A DNA stretch of 64,000 nucleotides from JAURDE01 sp965365285. GTDB taxonomy: Bacteria; Bdellovibrionota; Bacteriovoracia; Bacteriovoracales; Bacteriovoracaceae. Of this stretch, positions 44,204 to 53,509 are shown piece after piece. Under the pieces are notes generated by a model that saw nothing but the letters and a program-made list of their open reading frames with translations, did not search any database and had not been told where the DNA came from. The number at the start of each line of letters is the position of its first letter. Position 1 is the first letter of the stretch. The translations under genes were made by a program, and so were the position numbers. The stretch spans positions 4,282 through 68,281 of the forward strand of contig CBDUBC010000005.1 in NCBI GenBank assembly GCA_965365285.1. Direction: 5' to 3'.

Positions 44204-44798
44204 TATTTGGTTGAAGGCCACCTTTAAGATTCATGAGAACCATTTTTGTCACTCCCTTAAGTGTTTCAAAAACTCCAGTTCCTTCACATGCAACGGCAGA
44301 ATAACTTGGTTTTCCAGAAATATTGAGTTGTTTTTCTAAATCCTCAACAGGAGAGACATTTGGAAGATCTCTTTTATTCCATTGGAAAACAAGCGGAATT
44401 CTATCGGGCTCATATCCTAGTTCTCTAAGATTTTTATCGAGACTTTTAAGGCTTTCGATATTGGCCTCCATCTTTTCGACTTGAGAATCTGCTACAAATA
44501 CTACTCCATCCACTCCTCGTAGAATAAGTTTTCTACTGGCTTCATAGAAAACCTGTCCAGGTACAGTATATAGATGGAATCGAGTTCTAAAGCCTCTTAT
44601 CTCCCCAAGATCTAGAGGAAGAAAATCAAAAAAAAGAGTTCTTTCATTCTCTGTATTTAGAGAGATGATCTTACCCTTATTTTCTCCACTCGTTTTTTGA
44701 TACACATATTGGATGTTTGTTGTCTTTCCACCAAGCCCTGGTCCGTAAAAGACAATTTTACAGTTCACTTCTTTTGAATGGTAATTCACAAAAGACAT
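44193..44798 (-). CDS. mglA: MglA polarity GTPase
   Basis: Ras-like small GTPase (201 aa) that sets cell polarity and controls gliding or pilus/flagellar poles. P-loop YGPGLGGKTTN (18-28), TVPGQVFYEASRKLILRGVD with the MglA-type PGQ switch II, VVFVADSQ and NKRDLP (NKxD base recognition) are typical. In Myxococcus it works with its GAP MglB, encoded just upstream here. 12-base gap to mglB. Confidence 0.95.
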   Translation of the reverse strand: MSFVNYHSKEVNCKIVFYGPGLGGKTTNIQYVYQKTSGENKGKIISLNTENERTLFFDFLPLDLGEIRGFRTRFHLYTVPGQVFYEASRKLILRGVDGVVFVADSQVEKMEANIESLKSLDKNLRELGYEPDRIPLVFQWNKRDLPNVSPVEDLEKQLNISGKPSYSAVACEGTGVFETLKGVTKMVLMNLKGGLQPNINR

Positions 44799-44810
44799 TC
44801 TTAATTTTCC

Positions 44811-45299
44811 TTATGAGTAAATGCCAAATATATCATCCATTTCCTGATCTGAAATATTTTTAAACAAATATTGCTCTTTCTTGTCACCTTGCTTAGTGTC
44901 AGTCTTCTCTGATATTTTCTTCTCTAAAGCAAATATCTTAGATCTAAGCATACTTTTAATTTTTCCAGGATTCTCTTCATCTTTATAAATCGATCCTAAA
45001 TAATACTCCTCTGTACCTAAACTAAAAGGAAGTATGTAAACACCTTGTGAACTTGTATCAAAGCTTAATCGATAGCCATCCTTTGAAGGAGCAGCTCCTG
45101 GTATGAATCCTGACAAACTTTTAGCCGCCTGCCAAACACCACCAATCAGCGCACCAATTGAATGAGCATCTAGATTGTTCGACATTTGAGTACTTTGATA
45201 AAGGATTACACCGTCGCTTCGGCAAAGAAAGAGTTGATTATTCGGCCAATCAAACTTTTCGAAGGTTTCCTTGAATTGAGGTAAAAAGTTTTCTTCCAT
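44811..45299 (-). CDS. mglB: MglB-like Roadblock/LC7 protein (MglA GAP)
   Basis: A 162-aa protein with a Roadblock/LC7 fold: short helix, LFLCRSDGVILYQS hairpin, helix DAHSIGALIGGVWQAAKSL, and later strands. The C-terminal tail ISDQEMDDIFGIYS resembles the ISDDDIDNLF ending of Myxococcus MglB. Direct linkage to mglA supports the call. It has its own sigma-70 promoter upstream. Confidence 0.82.
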   Translation of the reverse strand: MEENFLPQFKETFEKFDWPNNQLFLCRSDGVILYQSTQMSNNLDAHSIGALIGGVWQAAKSLSGFIPGAAPSKDGYRLSFDTSSQGVYILPFSLGTEEYYLGSIYKDEENPGKIKSMLRSKIFALEKKISEKTDTKQGDKKEQYLFKNISDQEMDDIFGIYS

Positions 45300-45339
45300 A
45301 AATTTACGACTTCAGTCCGTTGAAGCCCACCTTATAGAT

Positions 45340-45368
45340 ATTCTATAAATCTTAAATAAGGATGACAA
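45340..45368 (-). promoter_or_regulatory. Sigma-70 promoter of mglBA
   Basis: On the minus strand TTGTCA (45363-45368), a 17-base spacer and TAGAAT (45340-45345), each a 5-of-6 match. It lies in the 73-base gap between recR and mglB, separating mglBA from the dnaX operon. A short inverted repeat CTTCA/TGAAG (45310-45325) follows in the leader. Confidence 0.6.
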
Positions 45369-45372
45369 TAAA

Positions 45373-45966
45373 TTAAAAAGAAGTTCGATTTTCTAAAGCT
45401 TTAGAGATCGTAAGGCTGTCTAGATACTCAAGACTTCCTCCCATAGGCATACCAAAACCAATCCTCTCGGCCTTAACGTGTTCTGGAATTTGATCTCTAA
45501 TATAACTACAGGTTGCATCTCCCTCAACGGAGGGATTGATCGCTAGAACTAAATCAACAACATTTTCTGAATTTATTCTTTCAAAGAGTTTATCCATTCG
45601 AAGTTCTCCTGGACCAATACCTAAAAGAGGGTTCAAAACACCTCCAAGGATGTGATAGCGGCCTGAATACTGACCACTTTTTTCAATAGCCATGAGATCA
45701 GAAACACCCTCTACGACACAAAGACTTTTAGCCTCACCACGATGATCATCTCTACATATAGAACAAAGGTTTTCCTCACAAAAGAAACCACATGATTCAC
45801 ACTTCTTAATTTCAGCTAATTCTGCCATAGAAAGAGAGAACTGCTTAATATCCTCTGGGTCTAGCTTCGATAAAAAAAGAGTATATCTCATTGCTGATTT
45901 TTCACCGACTCCAGGGAGTCTAGAAAAAAAATGAACAACATCATTTATGGAATCAGGAAGTTTCAT
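45373..45966 (-). CDS. recR: Recombination protein RecR
   Basis: RecR (197 aa), a ring-forming clamp-like protein that works with RecF/RecO in gap repair. HhH region LPGVGEKSAMRYTLFL, zinc finger CESCGFFCEENLCSIC, Toprim VVEGVSDLMAIEKSG and GFGMPMGGSLEYLD are all present. Overlaps ebfC by 1 base. Confidence 0.96.
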   Translation of the reverse strand: MKLPDSINDVVHFFSRLPGVGEKSAMRYTLFLSKLDPEDIKQFSLSMAELAEIKKCESCGFFCEENLCSICRDDHRGEAKSLCVVEGVSDLMAIEKSGQYSGRYHILGGVLNPLLGIGPGELRMDKLFERINSENVVDLVLAINPSVEGDATCSYIRDQIPEHVKAERIGFGMPMGGSLEYLDSLTISKALENRTSF

Positions 45967-46277
45967 TAGAATAAACCTGGAATCTTCATCCCACCCGTGA
46001 CTTTAGACATCGCTTTTGAAACCATATCTTGAGATTCTTTAACGGCTTGATTTATGCCTGTTTTTACAATTTCTTCTAACATCTCTACATCACTAGGATC
46101 CACACACTCGGGATTAAGTTTAATTTCTAGGATTTCTTGCTTTCCGTTGACTTTAATTTTAATCATTCCACCACCAGAAGAAACATCTAGCTCCCTTGAC
46201 TCTAACTCTTTTTGAAGAGTTGCCATCTTTGCTTGCATTTGTTGCGCCTGTTTCATTAGTTGATTAATATTTGCCAT
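45966..46277 (-). CDS. ybaB: YbaB/EbfC nucleoid-associated protein
   Basis: Small DNA-binding protein (103 aa) usually encoded between dnaX and recR, as here. N-terminal helix MKQAQQMQAKMATLQKELE, then the beta-hairpin SGGGMIKIKVNGKQEILEI, and a C-terminal helix ending KVTGGMKIPGLF; all family-typical. Confidence 0.95.
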   Translation of the reverse strand: MANINQLMKQAQQMQAKMATLQKELESRELDVSSGGGMIKIKVNGKQEILEIKLNPECVDPSDVEMLEEIVKTGINQAVKESQDMVSKAMSKVTGGMKIPGLF

Positions 46278-46286
46278 GTTGAGCTC

Positions 46287-48002
46287 CTAATTTATGATTG
46301 TTTTGTCTATCTTTGAATTAAATATATGTTCAGCATGTTTTAAAGTTTGATGAGAAAGAAGTTGTTCTCTTTTATCATCTTCTACTTTCTTCTCTTCTTT
46401 TTCTCGAAGTTGTGCCTGAGAGAAGAACTGCTCATCATCTTCAATACTCAATCTCAACTCGATACATGAAACCTCTAATTCAAAATACTCAGCGAGATAC
46501 TGAACTATTTTCTTTTTAATGGAATCTTCCTTAAGAAACTCATAGAAAACTTTGCTCTCGGGTGAGAATCCATAAACTACACTTAACCGCTGGGCCTCAA
46601 GATCGAGTTCTGACAGGAGATTACCTTGATCGAGGTTGGAAGCGATTGAGGGCGAGGCGGAGTTGAGCCAAACTAAGAAATCACTCCAGGTTTTTGTCGA
46701 TTTTGGACTTTTTTTTTCCTCCATAATCACTTTTGCTGGATCACTAAAGACACTTACTTTTTGATCGGGGTCAGCTGCATCTAAAGGTGAATAAGCATAA
46801 TCCTCGTCAATTTCCTCTTCAAAGGCTTCCTCTTCTTGGGAGTCGACAGGTTCCATCGAATCGGTCCTTACCTCTTCATGCTTTTCAGAGATCGATTCAA
46901 CAGTATTTAATGAAACCGCTACTTTCTGATTACCCATCACAGCTTTTTGAGTAAAGAAATCTCGTCTTAAAGATATTTTTTGAAGTATAATCTCAACTAC
47001 TCTATCAGGATCAAGAGAATCAATTCCCCATTTTGCATCTCTCACTAGAGTTTCAAAAATCCAAAAGAGCTCCGAAGTGGATACATCTCGAAGAACGTCT
47101 TTATCTGGTGATTGAATCAATTCATAAAAGACTTCTATCAATGGAGAGATAATATTTTTCACAGGGATATTTTCGTGAATTAAGCTTCTGTACAAAGAAG
47201 AAATCGAGCTACAATCTCCTTGTAGAATTGCGACCATAAGTTCTTTGATGACAGAGTCTCTGGCCAGTCCTAGAGACATGACAAGAACTTCTTCTGAAAT
47301 TTCTTTACTAGATGTAAAACAAAGAACTTGGTCAAGTAAAGAAAGAGTATCCCTTACCGATCCCTTTCCTCTCTTACAAATTTCTTTGAGAAGCCTTTCA
47401 TTTTGGAATCGAATTCCTTCGGCATCAGAAATTTTCTTTATGTGAGAAATGAGCTCTTCAGTTTGAACAAGCCTAAAGTCGAATCTTTGACATCTTGAAA
47501 GAACCGTATCAAGTAACTTTTGAGGCTCGGTTGTGGCCAAGATAAAAATGACATGAGCTGGCGGTTCCTCAAGAGTTTTTAAAAGAGCATTAAAGGCACT
47601 CACACTCAGCATGTGAACTTCATCAATAATATAAACTTTATACTGACCTTCACTCGGGAGATAATCGACCTCACTGATGAGATCTCTAACATTTTCTACA
47701 CTGTTATTAGAAGCACCATCAATCTCAAGAATATTCATTGGATTAGAAGTATTAAAATCAAGACAACTTGAACAGGTATTACAAGGATCCCCTTGGTCTG
47801 AAGGTTCTGTACACCGTAGAGATTTAGCAAAAATCCGAGCGATTGAAGTTTTCCCTGTACCCCTAGAGCCAGTAAATAAATAAGCGTGGGCCAGCTTTTG
47901 AGAAATTAAGGCATTTTTCAAAGACCGAGTAATATGATCCTGTCCAATGACATCTCCAAAATTTTTAGGTCGCCATTTCCTGGCAAGGACTTGGTACTGC
48001 AT
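46287..48002 (-). CDS. dnaX: DNA polymerase III subunit tau (possible gamma by slippage)
   Basis: Clamp-loader ATPase (571 aa). Walker A GSRGTGKTS (45-53), zinc module with four Cys (about 64-79), IIDEVHMLSVSAFNALLKTL, LATTEPQK and LSRCQRFDF (sensor and SRC motif). A disordered acidic linker (about 370-430) leads to a C-terminal domain that would bind the polymerase and helicase. A run of nine A residues (minus strand, 46709-46717) falls at codons 429-432. Start ATG 48002 is preferred (MQYQVLARKWRPKNF, AGAGG upstream); ATG 48023 adds seven residues. Confidence 0.95.
   Translation of the reverse strand: MQYQVLARKWRPKNFGDVIGQDHITRSLKNALISQKLAHAYLFTGSRGTGKTSIARIFAKSLRCTEPSDQGDPCNTCSSCLDFNTSNPMNILEIDGASNNSVENVRDLISEVDYLPSEGQYKVYIIDEVHMLSVSAFNALLKTLEEPPAHVIFILATTEPQKLLDTVLSRCQRFDFRLVQTEELISHIKKISDAEGIRFQNERLLKEICKRGKGSVRDTLSLLDQVLCFTSSKEISEEVLVMSLGLARDSVIKELMVAILQGDCSSISSLYRSLIHENIPVKNIISPLIEVFYELIQSPDKDVLRDVSTSELFWIFETLVRDAKWGIDSLDPDRVVEIILQKISLRRDFFTQKAVMGNQKVAVSLNTVESISEKHEEVRTDSMEPVDSQEEEAFEEEIDEDYAYSPLDAADPDQKVSVFSDPAKVIMEEKKSPKSTKTWSDFLVWLNSASPSIASNLDQGNLLSELDLEAQRLSVVYGFSPESKVFYEFLKEDSIKKKIVQYLAEYFELEVSCIELRLSIEDDEQFFSQAQLREKEEKKVEDDKREQLLSHQTLKHAEHIFNSKIDKTIIN
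46709..46717 (-). promoter_or_regulatory. A9 slippery run in dnaX
   Basis: Coding strand reads GGAGG-A9-GTCC within codons 429-432 of dnaX. A -1 shift ends after nine further codons at TGA; a +1 shift after eleven codons at TAG. Either would give a truncated, gamma-like product of about 440 residues lacking the C-terminal domain. The Shine-Dalgarno-like GGAGG abuts the run. Confidence 0.5.
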
Positions 48003-48145
48003 TCTAACCTCTTGCGGAACCATACCATATAAAAGGTAGGTTTATTAGGCCACGGAATTGAAAAAATAAAAATTATTGATACCTAGCGGCATTATACCGT
48101 CAGTAAAGACCTGAAATAACATTTATTATTAACTGACAATTTAAG

Positions 48146-48172
48146 TAATCTTTTTAGCTAAAGTACCGATAA
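48146..48172 (+). promoter_or_regulatory. Sigma-28-like promoter of the chemotaxis operon
   Basis: TAATCTTT (48146-48153), an 11-base spacer and ACCGATAA (48165-48172): 6 of 8 and 7 of 8 matches to TAAAGTTT-N11-GCCGATAA. It would start transcription only about 5 bases before the ATG at 48184, leaving almost no leader. The remaining divergent gap back to dnaX (48003-48145) shows nothing else clear. Confidence 0.55.
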
Positions 48173-48183
48173 ACAGTAGAGTT

Positions 48184-49350
48184 ATGATAGAAGGTAAAAG
48201 AAAATTAGGTCTGGTCTCTGAAGACCCGGCGCAAATTAAAGTTTTAACGTATTGGTTTATGCAAGCCAACTTTGACGTTATTACCTTCTCCCCTCTGATA
48301 CCAAACCTGGGCCCCTCTCTCAAAGAACAAAATGTCGATGTTATTATTTTTGACCTTGCAATCATTGAGTCTGGAGCGCTGAAAATCATTTCAGAACTAA
48401 GGAGCACTTTTAAAGAATTTTATTTTCCAATCTTAATTATCCCTGCAAGACAAGACCTGCCGTCTATCATTAACTATCTTGAAGCAGGAGCAAGCGATTT
48501 TATAAATAGACCCATAGAAATTAATCTTCTTAAACTAAAGATCCTTAACCTTCTAAAGATAAGCATCCTCTCCCAAGATCTAGAAAAGCAAAAACTTGAT
48601 TCTGTAATTTTAAGCTCATTCACTAACCTTCTCGAAATGGCAGGTTCTGTTGCTCATGAACTTGGTAACCCACTTACAGTGGCAATGGGTAATGTTCAAA
48701 TTATAACTCTAGAAGTCGCCAAAGCTAAGGCTGCTAAAGATGAACAAATAAAAAATAAGGTTTTTGAAAATTTATTTAAACGATCCAATATAATCTTTGA
48801 TTCACTTAATAGGATAGAATCCTATGTTGGTTCTATTAAAGCATTTACAAAAAGAGACAACCAAATAGCGCCTATTTCGATCAAAAGCATAATTGAAAAT
48901 ATCCTAGCAATCTCTGCCTACACTCTTAGTGTTGAAAACATCCAACTCATTAAGCAAGTTGAAAAAGAAAATATAACCGTTCTTGTTGATAGTACGAAAC
49001 TAATGCAAATATCATTCAATATCATAAAATTTTTCAGTCAAATCTTAATTAAACATTCTGGTGATAGAATTATTGAAATCAGAGAAACATCGACACCACA
49101 ATTCATCGATTTAAGAATCAAGGCTAATATTGAAAAGCCTAAAGCGTTTGAAGATCGGTGGTATGAACCTTTCTATCTATTTGAGGCTTTAAATTTAGAT
49201 TTAGGATTACAATTAAAACTGACAAAAGATTTGAGTAATAATTCAAATATCCATATTGATATAAATGATGACATTACAGATATCGAATTTATCATAAGAA
49301 TATCTAAAGAGGAAACAAGTGAAGAAGAGCCTGAAGCTAAAGCTTCTTAA
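48184..49350 (+). CDS. Receiver-HisKA protein with degenerate ATPase domain
   Basis: A 388-aa protein: receiver-like domain (7-125) with D57 kept but the usual Lys-Pro replaced by N-R-P-I; a dimerisation domain with phospho-acceptor H158 in GSVAHELGNPLTV; then a C-terminal region where a HATPase should lie. There the N-box Asn is replaced (FNIIKFF) and no G1 (DxGxG) or G2 motif is visible, so it probably cannot bind ATP. It may be a phosphotransfer scaffold. No SD precedes the ATG. It overlaps the hybrid kinase gene by 32 bases. Confidence 0.78.
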   Translation: MIEGKRKLGLVSEDPAQIKVLTYWFMQANFDVITFSPLIPNLGPSLKEQNVDVIIFDLAIIESGALKIISELRSTFKEFYFPILIIPARQDLPSIINYLEAGASDFINRPIEINLLKLKILNLLKISILSQDLEKQKLDSVILSSFTNLLEMAGSVAHELGNPLTVAMGNVQIITLEVAKAKAAKDEQIKNKVFENLFKRSNIIFDSLNRIESYVGSIKAFTKRDNQIAPISIKSIIENILAISAYTLSVENIQLIKQVEKENITVLVDSTKLMQISFNIIKFFSQILIKHSGDRIIEIRETSTPQFIDLRIKANIEKPKAFEDRWYEPFYLFEALNLDLGLQLKLTKDLSNNSNIHIDINDDITDIEFIIRISKEETSEEEPEAKAS

Positions 49351-52300
49351 ATCATTTATTTTTGTAGGTTTGATACCTCTGGGGTTATTTGCAATTATAG
49401 CCTTTCAATCGGTATTTGAAACCTTTTCAATAAGTGAGCTCCAAAAGTTAGAAGCAGCAAGAGAAATTAAAAAGATAGCGATCAAAAACTACTTTTCAAA
49501 CTTCACAACCCAGTTAAAATTACTATCTGAGGATATGGCCACTTCTTCTGCAGCAAAAGAACTTATCGATGCATTTAATAAAAGCTCTAGAAATTATAAG
49601 AAATCAAAAAAGGAAAAGGAACTTCTAGAAACCTATTATAAAGATGAATTCTTACCTAAATATGAAAGTAGAAATGATGGTCGAAGCCTCGATTTAGATA
49701 AACTTCTACCCATTTCCGATTTTGCTATTCATTTACAAAATAAATATATTTCAACAAATAAATATCCAACAACCAAAAAGCACCTCCTTTATAGACCTAA
49801 GAATCAAGAGCTAAAATATGACATAATCCATGAAAAATATCACGCTTCTTTCAAAAAAATCCTTGAAAAAAATGGTTACTATGACATTTTCATTGTAGAT
49901 GCTGAGTCATCGAATATTGTTTATTCGGTAATTAAAGAAATTGATTTTGCAACTAATTTACTTAAAGGTCCACATTCAAAATCTAATATAGCGGATGCAT
50001 TCTTAAATGTTATCGAAACAGAAGAAAACTCCTATATTGGAATTGTAGACTTTGAACCTTACATTCCTTCGTACGATGATCCAGCAAGTTTCATAGCAAC
50101 ACCAATTTACGAAAATGGGAAAAAAATTGCAGTTCTCATAGTTCAAGTGCCCATTAACATGATCAATTCAATTGTTAATGAAAGAACAGGAATGGGAGAA
50201 ACCTTTAGAACTTTCCTAGTTGGACAAGATGGCAAGTTAAGATCAGATAGTCCGACCAATGAAAAAATGACCATCAACTATAGCTTTAGAAGCCCGGATC
50301 AGAGTAATCTTGTGAATAAAAATGTTTTTAGTAAGGCTAAGCATGGCGGTAGCGGTGCTATCGTTGATGATAGCAATAATAAAAAACATGTACTCACTGC
50401 ATATTCCCCAATTGATTTCTTAAATCTTCAATGGATCATTATAAGCGAAGTAGACCATTCTGAACTTGAAAATCAGCTACAAAATTTAAAAAGTGTAGCC
50501 TGGATTATTGGATTAATTTCTTGTGTTCTACTTATATTTTTAGCTAACTTGGTTGCAAAGCAAATCGTAGATCCTATTCCCAAAATCACAAAGGGGATGG
50601 ATCAGATTATTCAAGGTGATCTTTCGCAAAAAATTACTTTAGAAAGTGAAGATGAAATAGGAGCCATTGCAGATTCTATTAATAAGGTAATGAATAGCTT
50701 AAAAGAGATTTTTAATACAGAAAAAATCGATTGGGCCAATTTAGCACAGGCAAAAGAAAAAGAAAAAGAAGCCCTTGCCAAAGCTAGGGACGAAAAGCTT
50801 AAAGCTGAAGAAGCACTTAAATTAGTTGAAGAGCTCAATCAAGATCTTGATAAAAAAGTATTAGAGAGAACTTCAGAGCTAGTAGAATCTCAAGAGCAAT
50901 ATAAGCAAATGGCAGAAAAAGCAGAGAAAGCCAATAATTTCAAATCTCAGTTTATTGCAAATATGTCTCACGAGATACGTACTCCACTTAACGCTATATT
51001 AGGATTTAGTGAGTTATTAAGAAATCATATTGATTCCGACCCTGTATCGGCTGAGTATTTAAAATCAGTTGAAGTGAGTGGTCGTACCCTTCTTTCTCTT
51101 ATTAATGAAATTTTGGATATTTCAAAGATTGAATCTGGAATGATGGAGTTATTCTATGACACATTCGATATGAGATCACTCATTAAGGATTTAGAATATA
51201 TCTTCAAAGAGCAATGTGACAAAAAAGGTATTTCCTTTTCACTTAAAATACCTTCAAACTTCCCCCCTTATTTACATCTAGATGAATCGAAAATGAGACA
51301 AGTCCTTCTCAACCTAATTTCTAACGCTATTAAGTTCACTGACAAAGGTGGTGTAGAAGTTCATTTGAACTTTGATAGTATCTTGAATGAAAAAATTAAT
51401 CTTTCCATTGCAGTCAAAGATACAGGCTTAGGAATTAAAGAAAGTGAGAGAGAAAAGGTTTTCCAAACTTTTGCTCAGCAATCGGAACAAGATTATAAGA
51501 AATTCGGAGGAACTGGACTAGGTCTTACAATAGCTAGAAAAATAACTCAACTTATGGGTGGAGATATAGAGCTAGAGAGCCAAATGGGAGTAGGAAGCAC
51601 TTTCACAATTCATATTCCAAATATAGAAACAAGAGAAAGCACTCAAGATAAAAAAGTGGAAAAGTTAGTCATTCCAAATCAATATGAATTCAAGGGTCAA
51701 AAAGTACTTATCGTAGATGATCTTGAGCTTAATAGGGAGCTCCTCCTTTCCTACCTAAAACAATATGATCTCAAGTTAGAGATGGCTAAAGATGGCAATG
51801 AGGCGATAAATGCTTATAAACTTTTTTCTCCAGACCTGATCTTAATGGATATTAGAATGCCGAATATGACAGGTTTCGAGGCGACTGAAATCATAAGAGA
51901 AATGCCAGGTGGAAAAGAAACGCCCATTTTTGCTGTTACTGCATCAGTTGTTACGGAAGACTTTGATCGAATTGATAAACTCATGGATGCCTATATTAAA
52001 AAACCAGTTTCACAAGCTGAGCTTGTGACTGCCATGGTCAAAGTTCTTGATTGCAAAAAAATTGAGAGCATAACTTCGGAAGTAATTGCTACATCAGAAT
52101 CACTATCCCACAAATATCCAATTCACGCCGATTTTGGAAAATATAGTGTGGAATTTGATAAGTTTTTTCTTAATGACCTCATTCAACTCAGAAATCAATT
52201 AACTATTGATGATCTTATTTTAGTAGTAAAAAATATTGACCAATGGGCGCAAGATAAAAACATAATTCATTTAAATCAATTCATCCATGAAGTGGACTCT

Positions 52301-52390
52301 AAAATTGATATTTTTGATGTAGATGCAATTGAGAAAATCTTAGATATATTTTTAAAACAATATAATAACATTAAGGAAAATGCCGCTTAG
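49319..52390 (+). CDS. Hybrid sensor histidine kinase with Cache-like sensor
   Basis: Membrane hybrid kinase (1023 aa): TM1 about 12-30, a large periplasmic Cache-like sensor (32-390), TM2 about 393-415, HAMP 416-470, coiled coil 475-545, HisKA with H551 (MSHEIRTPLNAI), HATPase with LNLISNAIKFTD, VKDTGLGIK and GGTGLGLTIA, a receiver (about 793-910, acceptor near D844 in LMDIRMP), and a helical tail of ~110 residues. The sensor shares YDIFIVDA, NIVYSV and KEIDFAT with the chemoreceptor encoded at 56020. First gene with a full kinase in this operon; 2-base gap to the next gene. Confidence 0.9.
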   Translation: MKKSLKLKLLKSFIFVGLIPLGLFAIIAFQSVFETFSISELQKLEAAREIKKIAIKNYFSNFTTQLKLLSEDMATSSAAKELIDAFNKSSRNYKKSKKEKELLETYYKDEFLPKYESRNDGRSLDLDKLLPISDFAIHLQNKYISTNKYPTTKKHLLYRPKNQELKYDIIHEKYHASFKKILEKNGYYDIFIVDAESSNIVYSVIKEIDFATNLLKGPHSKSNIADAFLNVIETEENSYIGIVDFEPYIPSYDDPASFIATPIYENGKKIAVLIVQVPINMINSIVNERTGMGETFRTFLVGQDGKLRSDSPTNEKMTINYSFRSPDQSNLVNKNVFSKAKHGGSGAIVDDSNNKKHVLTAYSPIDFLNLQWIIISEVDHSELENQLQNLKSVAWIIGLISCVLLIFLANLVAKQIVDPIPKITKGMDQIIQGDLSQKITLESEDEIGAIADSINKVMNSLKEIFNTEKIDWANLAQAKEKEKEALAKARDEKLKAEEALKLVEELNQDLDKKVLERTSELVESQEQYKQMAEKAEKANNFKSQFIANMSHEIRTPLNAILGFSELLRNHIDSDPVSAEYLKSVEVSGRTLLSLINEILDISKIESGMMELFYDTFDMRSLIKDLEYIFKEQCDKKGISFSLKIPSNFPPYLHLDESKMRQVLLNLISNAIKFTDKGGVEVHLNFDSILNEKINLSIAVKDTGLGIKESEREKVFQTFAQQSEQDYKKFGGTGLGLTIARKITQLMGGDIELESQMGVGSTFTIHIPNIETRESTQDKKVEKLVIPNQYEFKGQKVLIVDDLELNRELLLSYLKQYDLKLEMAKDGNEAINAYKLFSPDLILMDIRMPNMTGFEATEIIREMPGGKETPIFAVTASVVTEDFDRIDKLMDAYIKKPVSQAELVTAMVKVLDCKKIESITSEVIATSESLSHKYPIHADFGKYSVEFDKFFLNDLIQLRNQLTIDDLILVVKNIDQWAQDKNIIHLNQFIHEVDSKIDIFDVDAIEKILDIFLKQYNNIKENAA

Positions 52391-52392
52391 TT

Positions 52393-53493
52393 ATGGTTGA
52401 TGGAAATAAACTAATATTAATCGTTGATGATGAGCCTAAAAACATTCAGGTCTTAGGGGCAATCCTCCGTGCGAGTAATTACAATATTGCTGTCGCAAAG
52501 GATGGCGAGCAAGCGATTAGGATACTGGAAGGCGGACTATCTCCTGATTTGATTTTCTTAGATGTAAATATGCCTGGTATTGATGGGTATGAAACCTGTG
52601 TCCGTATAAAGGAAAAAGATCTCTACGAGGATATTCCAGTAATATTCATAACAGCAAACAGTGAGGCGGATGATATCATTAAAGGGTTTGAGGCCGGTGG
52701 AGTAGATTATGTCATCAAACCCTTTCAAACGAAAGAATTACTCCATAGAATTAGCACACATATAAAGCTTAAGATCACAAAGGATGAATTAGAGCGATCT
52801 ATGCTCGAAAAACAAGCGGTGTTAAATATTTTAAAAAAGGAAATGACTCCTCCAATTGATACTCTTTATAATCTCTCTGTTATCATTTTAGAAAACCCTG
52901 AGGACTTAAATAGTTTTGCCGTTACACTCAGAGAAACCGCAAATAAAACACTCACTCTAATTAAATATATAAATTCAATCATTGATTCCATGAGTGGCAA
53001 TTTTCAAATAGCCAATATTCCACAAAATTTAGTTAAGCTCATCGACGATTCTATTTTAGCTATCAAAAAATTTGCAGATAATAAAAATATCAAATTAATT
53101 GATGAGGTACGACCAAATGTAGTTGTAAGCGTCGATGAATTTTATTTTTCCAATATGATTTTAGACCCGCTTCTCCATAACGCAATTAAGTTTACGCCGG
53201 AGGGAGGAAAAGTAAGAATCTCACATGAGACTGTGCCTAACTATGAGGTTATAACTATTGAAGATACAGGTATTGGTATACCCTCAGAACTAAAACCTCT
53301 TATTTTAACCTCTAATCATCTCGAAGCACTAAGGCTTGGAACCAATAATGAAAGTGGGAGTGGTTTTGGACTTTATCTTGTTAAGAGGTTTATAGAGCTT
53401 CATGGTGGCTCAATAAAAATTATTTCTAGAGATCAAGATCACCCCTTAGGCTCTGGAACTAGTATTATAATCAAGATTCCTATTCAAATATAA
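52393..53493 (+). CDS. Receiver-HATPase protein lacking the phospho-acceptor His
   Basis: A 366-aa soluble protein: receiver (5-125) with D12-D13, D57, T88 and K109 intact, then a HisKA-like helix pair where the H-box reads KKEMTPPIDTL, with Lys149 where the acceptor His should be, and an intact HATPase domain (NAIKFT, EDTGIGIP, SGSGFGLYLV). It can probably bind ATP but not autophosphorylate on His, so it may phosphorylate another protein in trans. 2 bases after the hybrid kinase. Confidence 0.85.
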   Translation: MVDGNKLILIVDDEPKNIQVLGAILRASNYNIAVAKDGEQAIRILEGGLSPDLIFLDVNMPGIDGYETCVRIKEKDLYEDIPVIFITANSEADDIIKGFEAGGVDYVIKPFQTKELLHRISTHIKLKITKDELERSMLEKQAVLNILKKEMTPPIDTLYNLSVIILENPEDLNSFAVTLRETANKTLTLIKYINSIIDSMSGNFQIANIPQNLVKLIDDSILAIKKFADNKNIKLIDEVRPNVVVSVDEFYFSNMILDPLLHNAIKFTPEGGKVRISHETVPNYEVITIEDTGIGIPSELKPLILTSNHLEALRLGTNNESGSGFGLYLVKRFIELHGGSIKIISRDQDHPLGSGTSIIIKIPIQI

Positions 53494-53509
53494 TAGTAAA
53501 TTTATCCGT

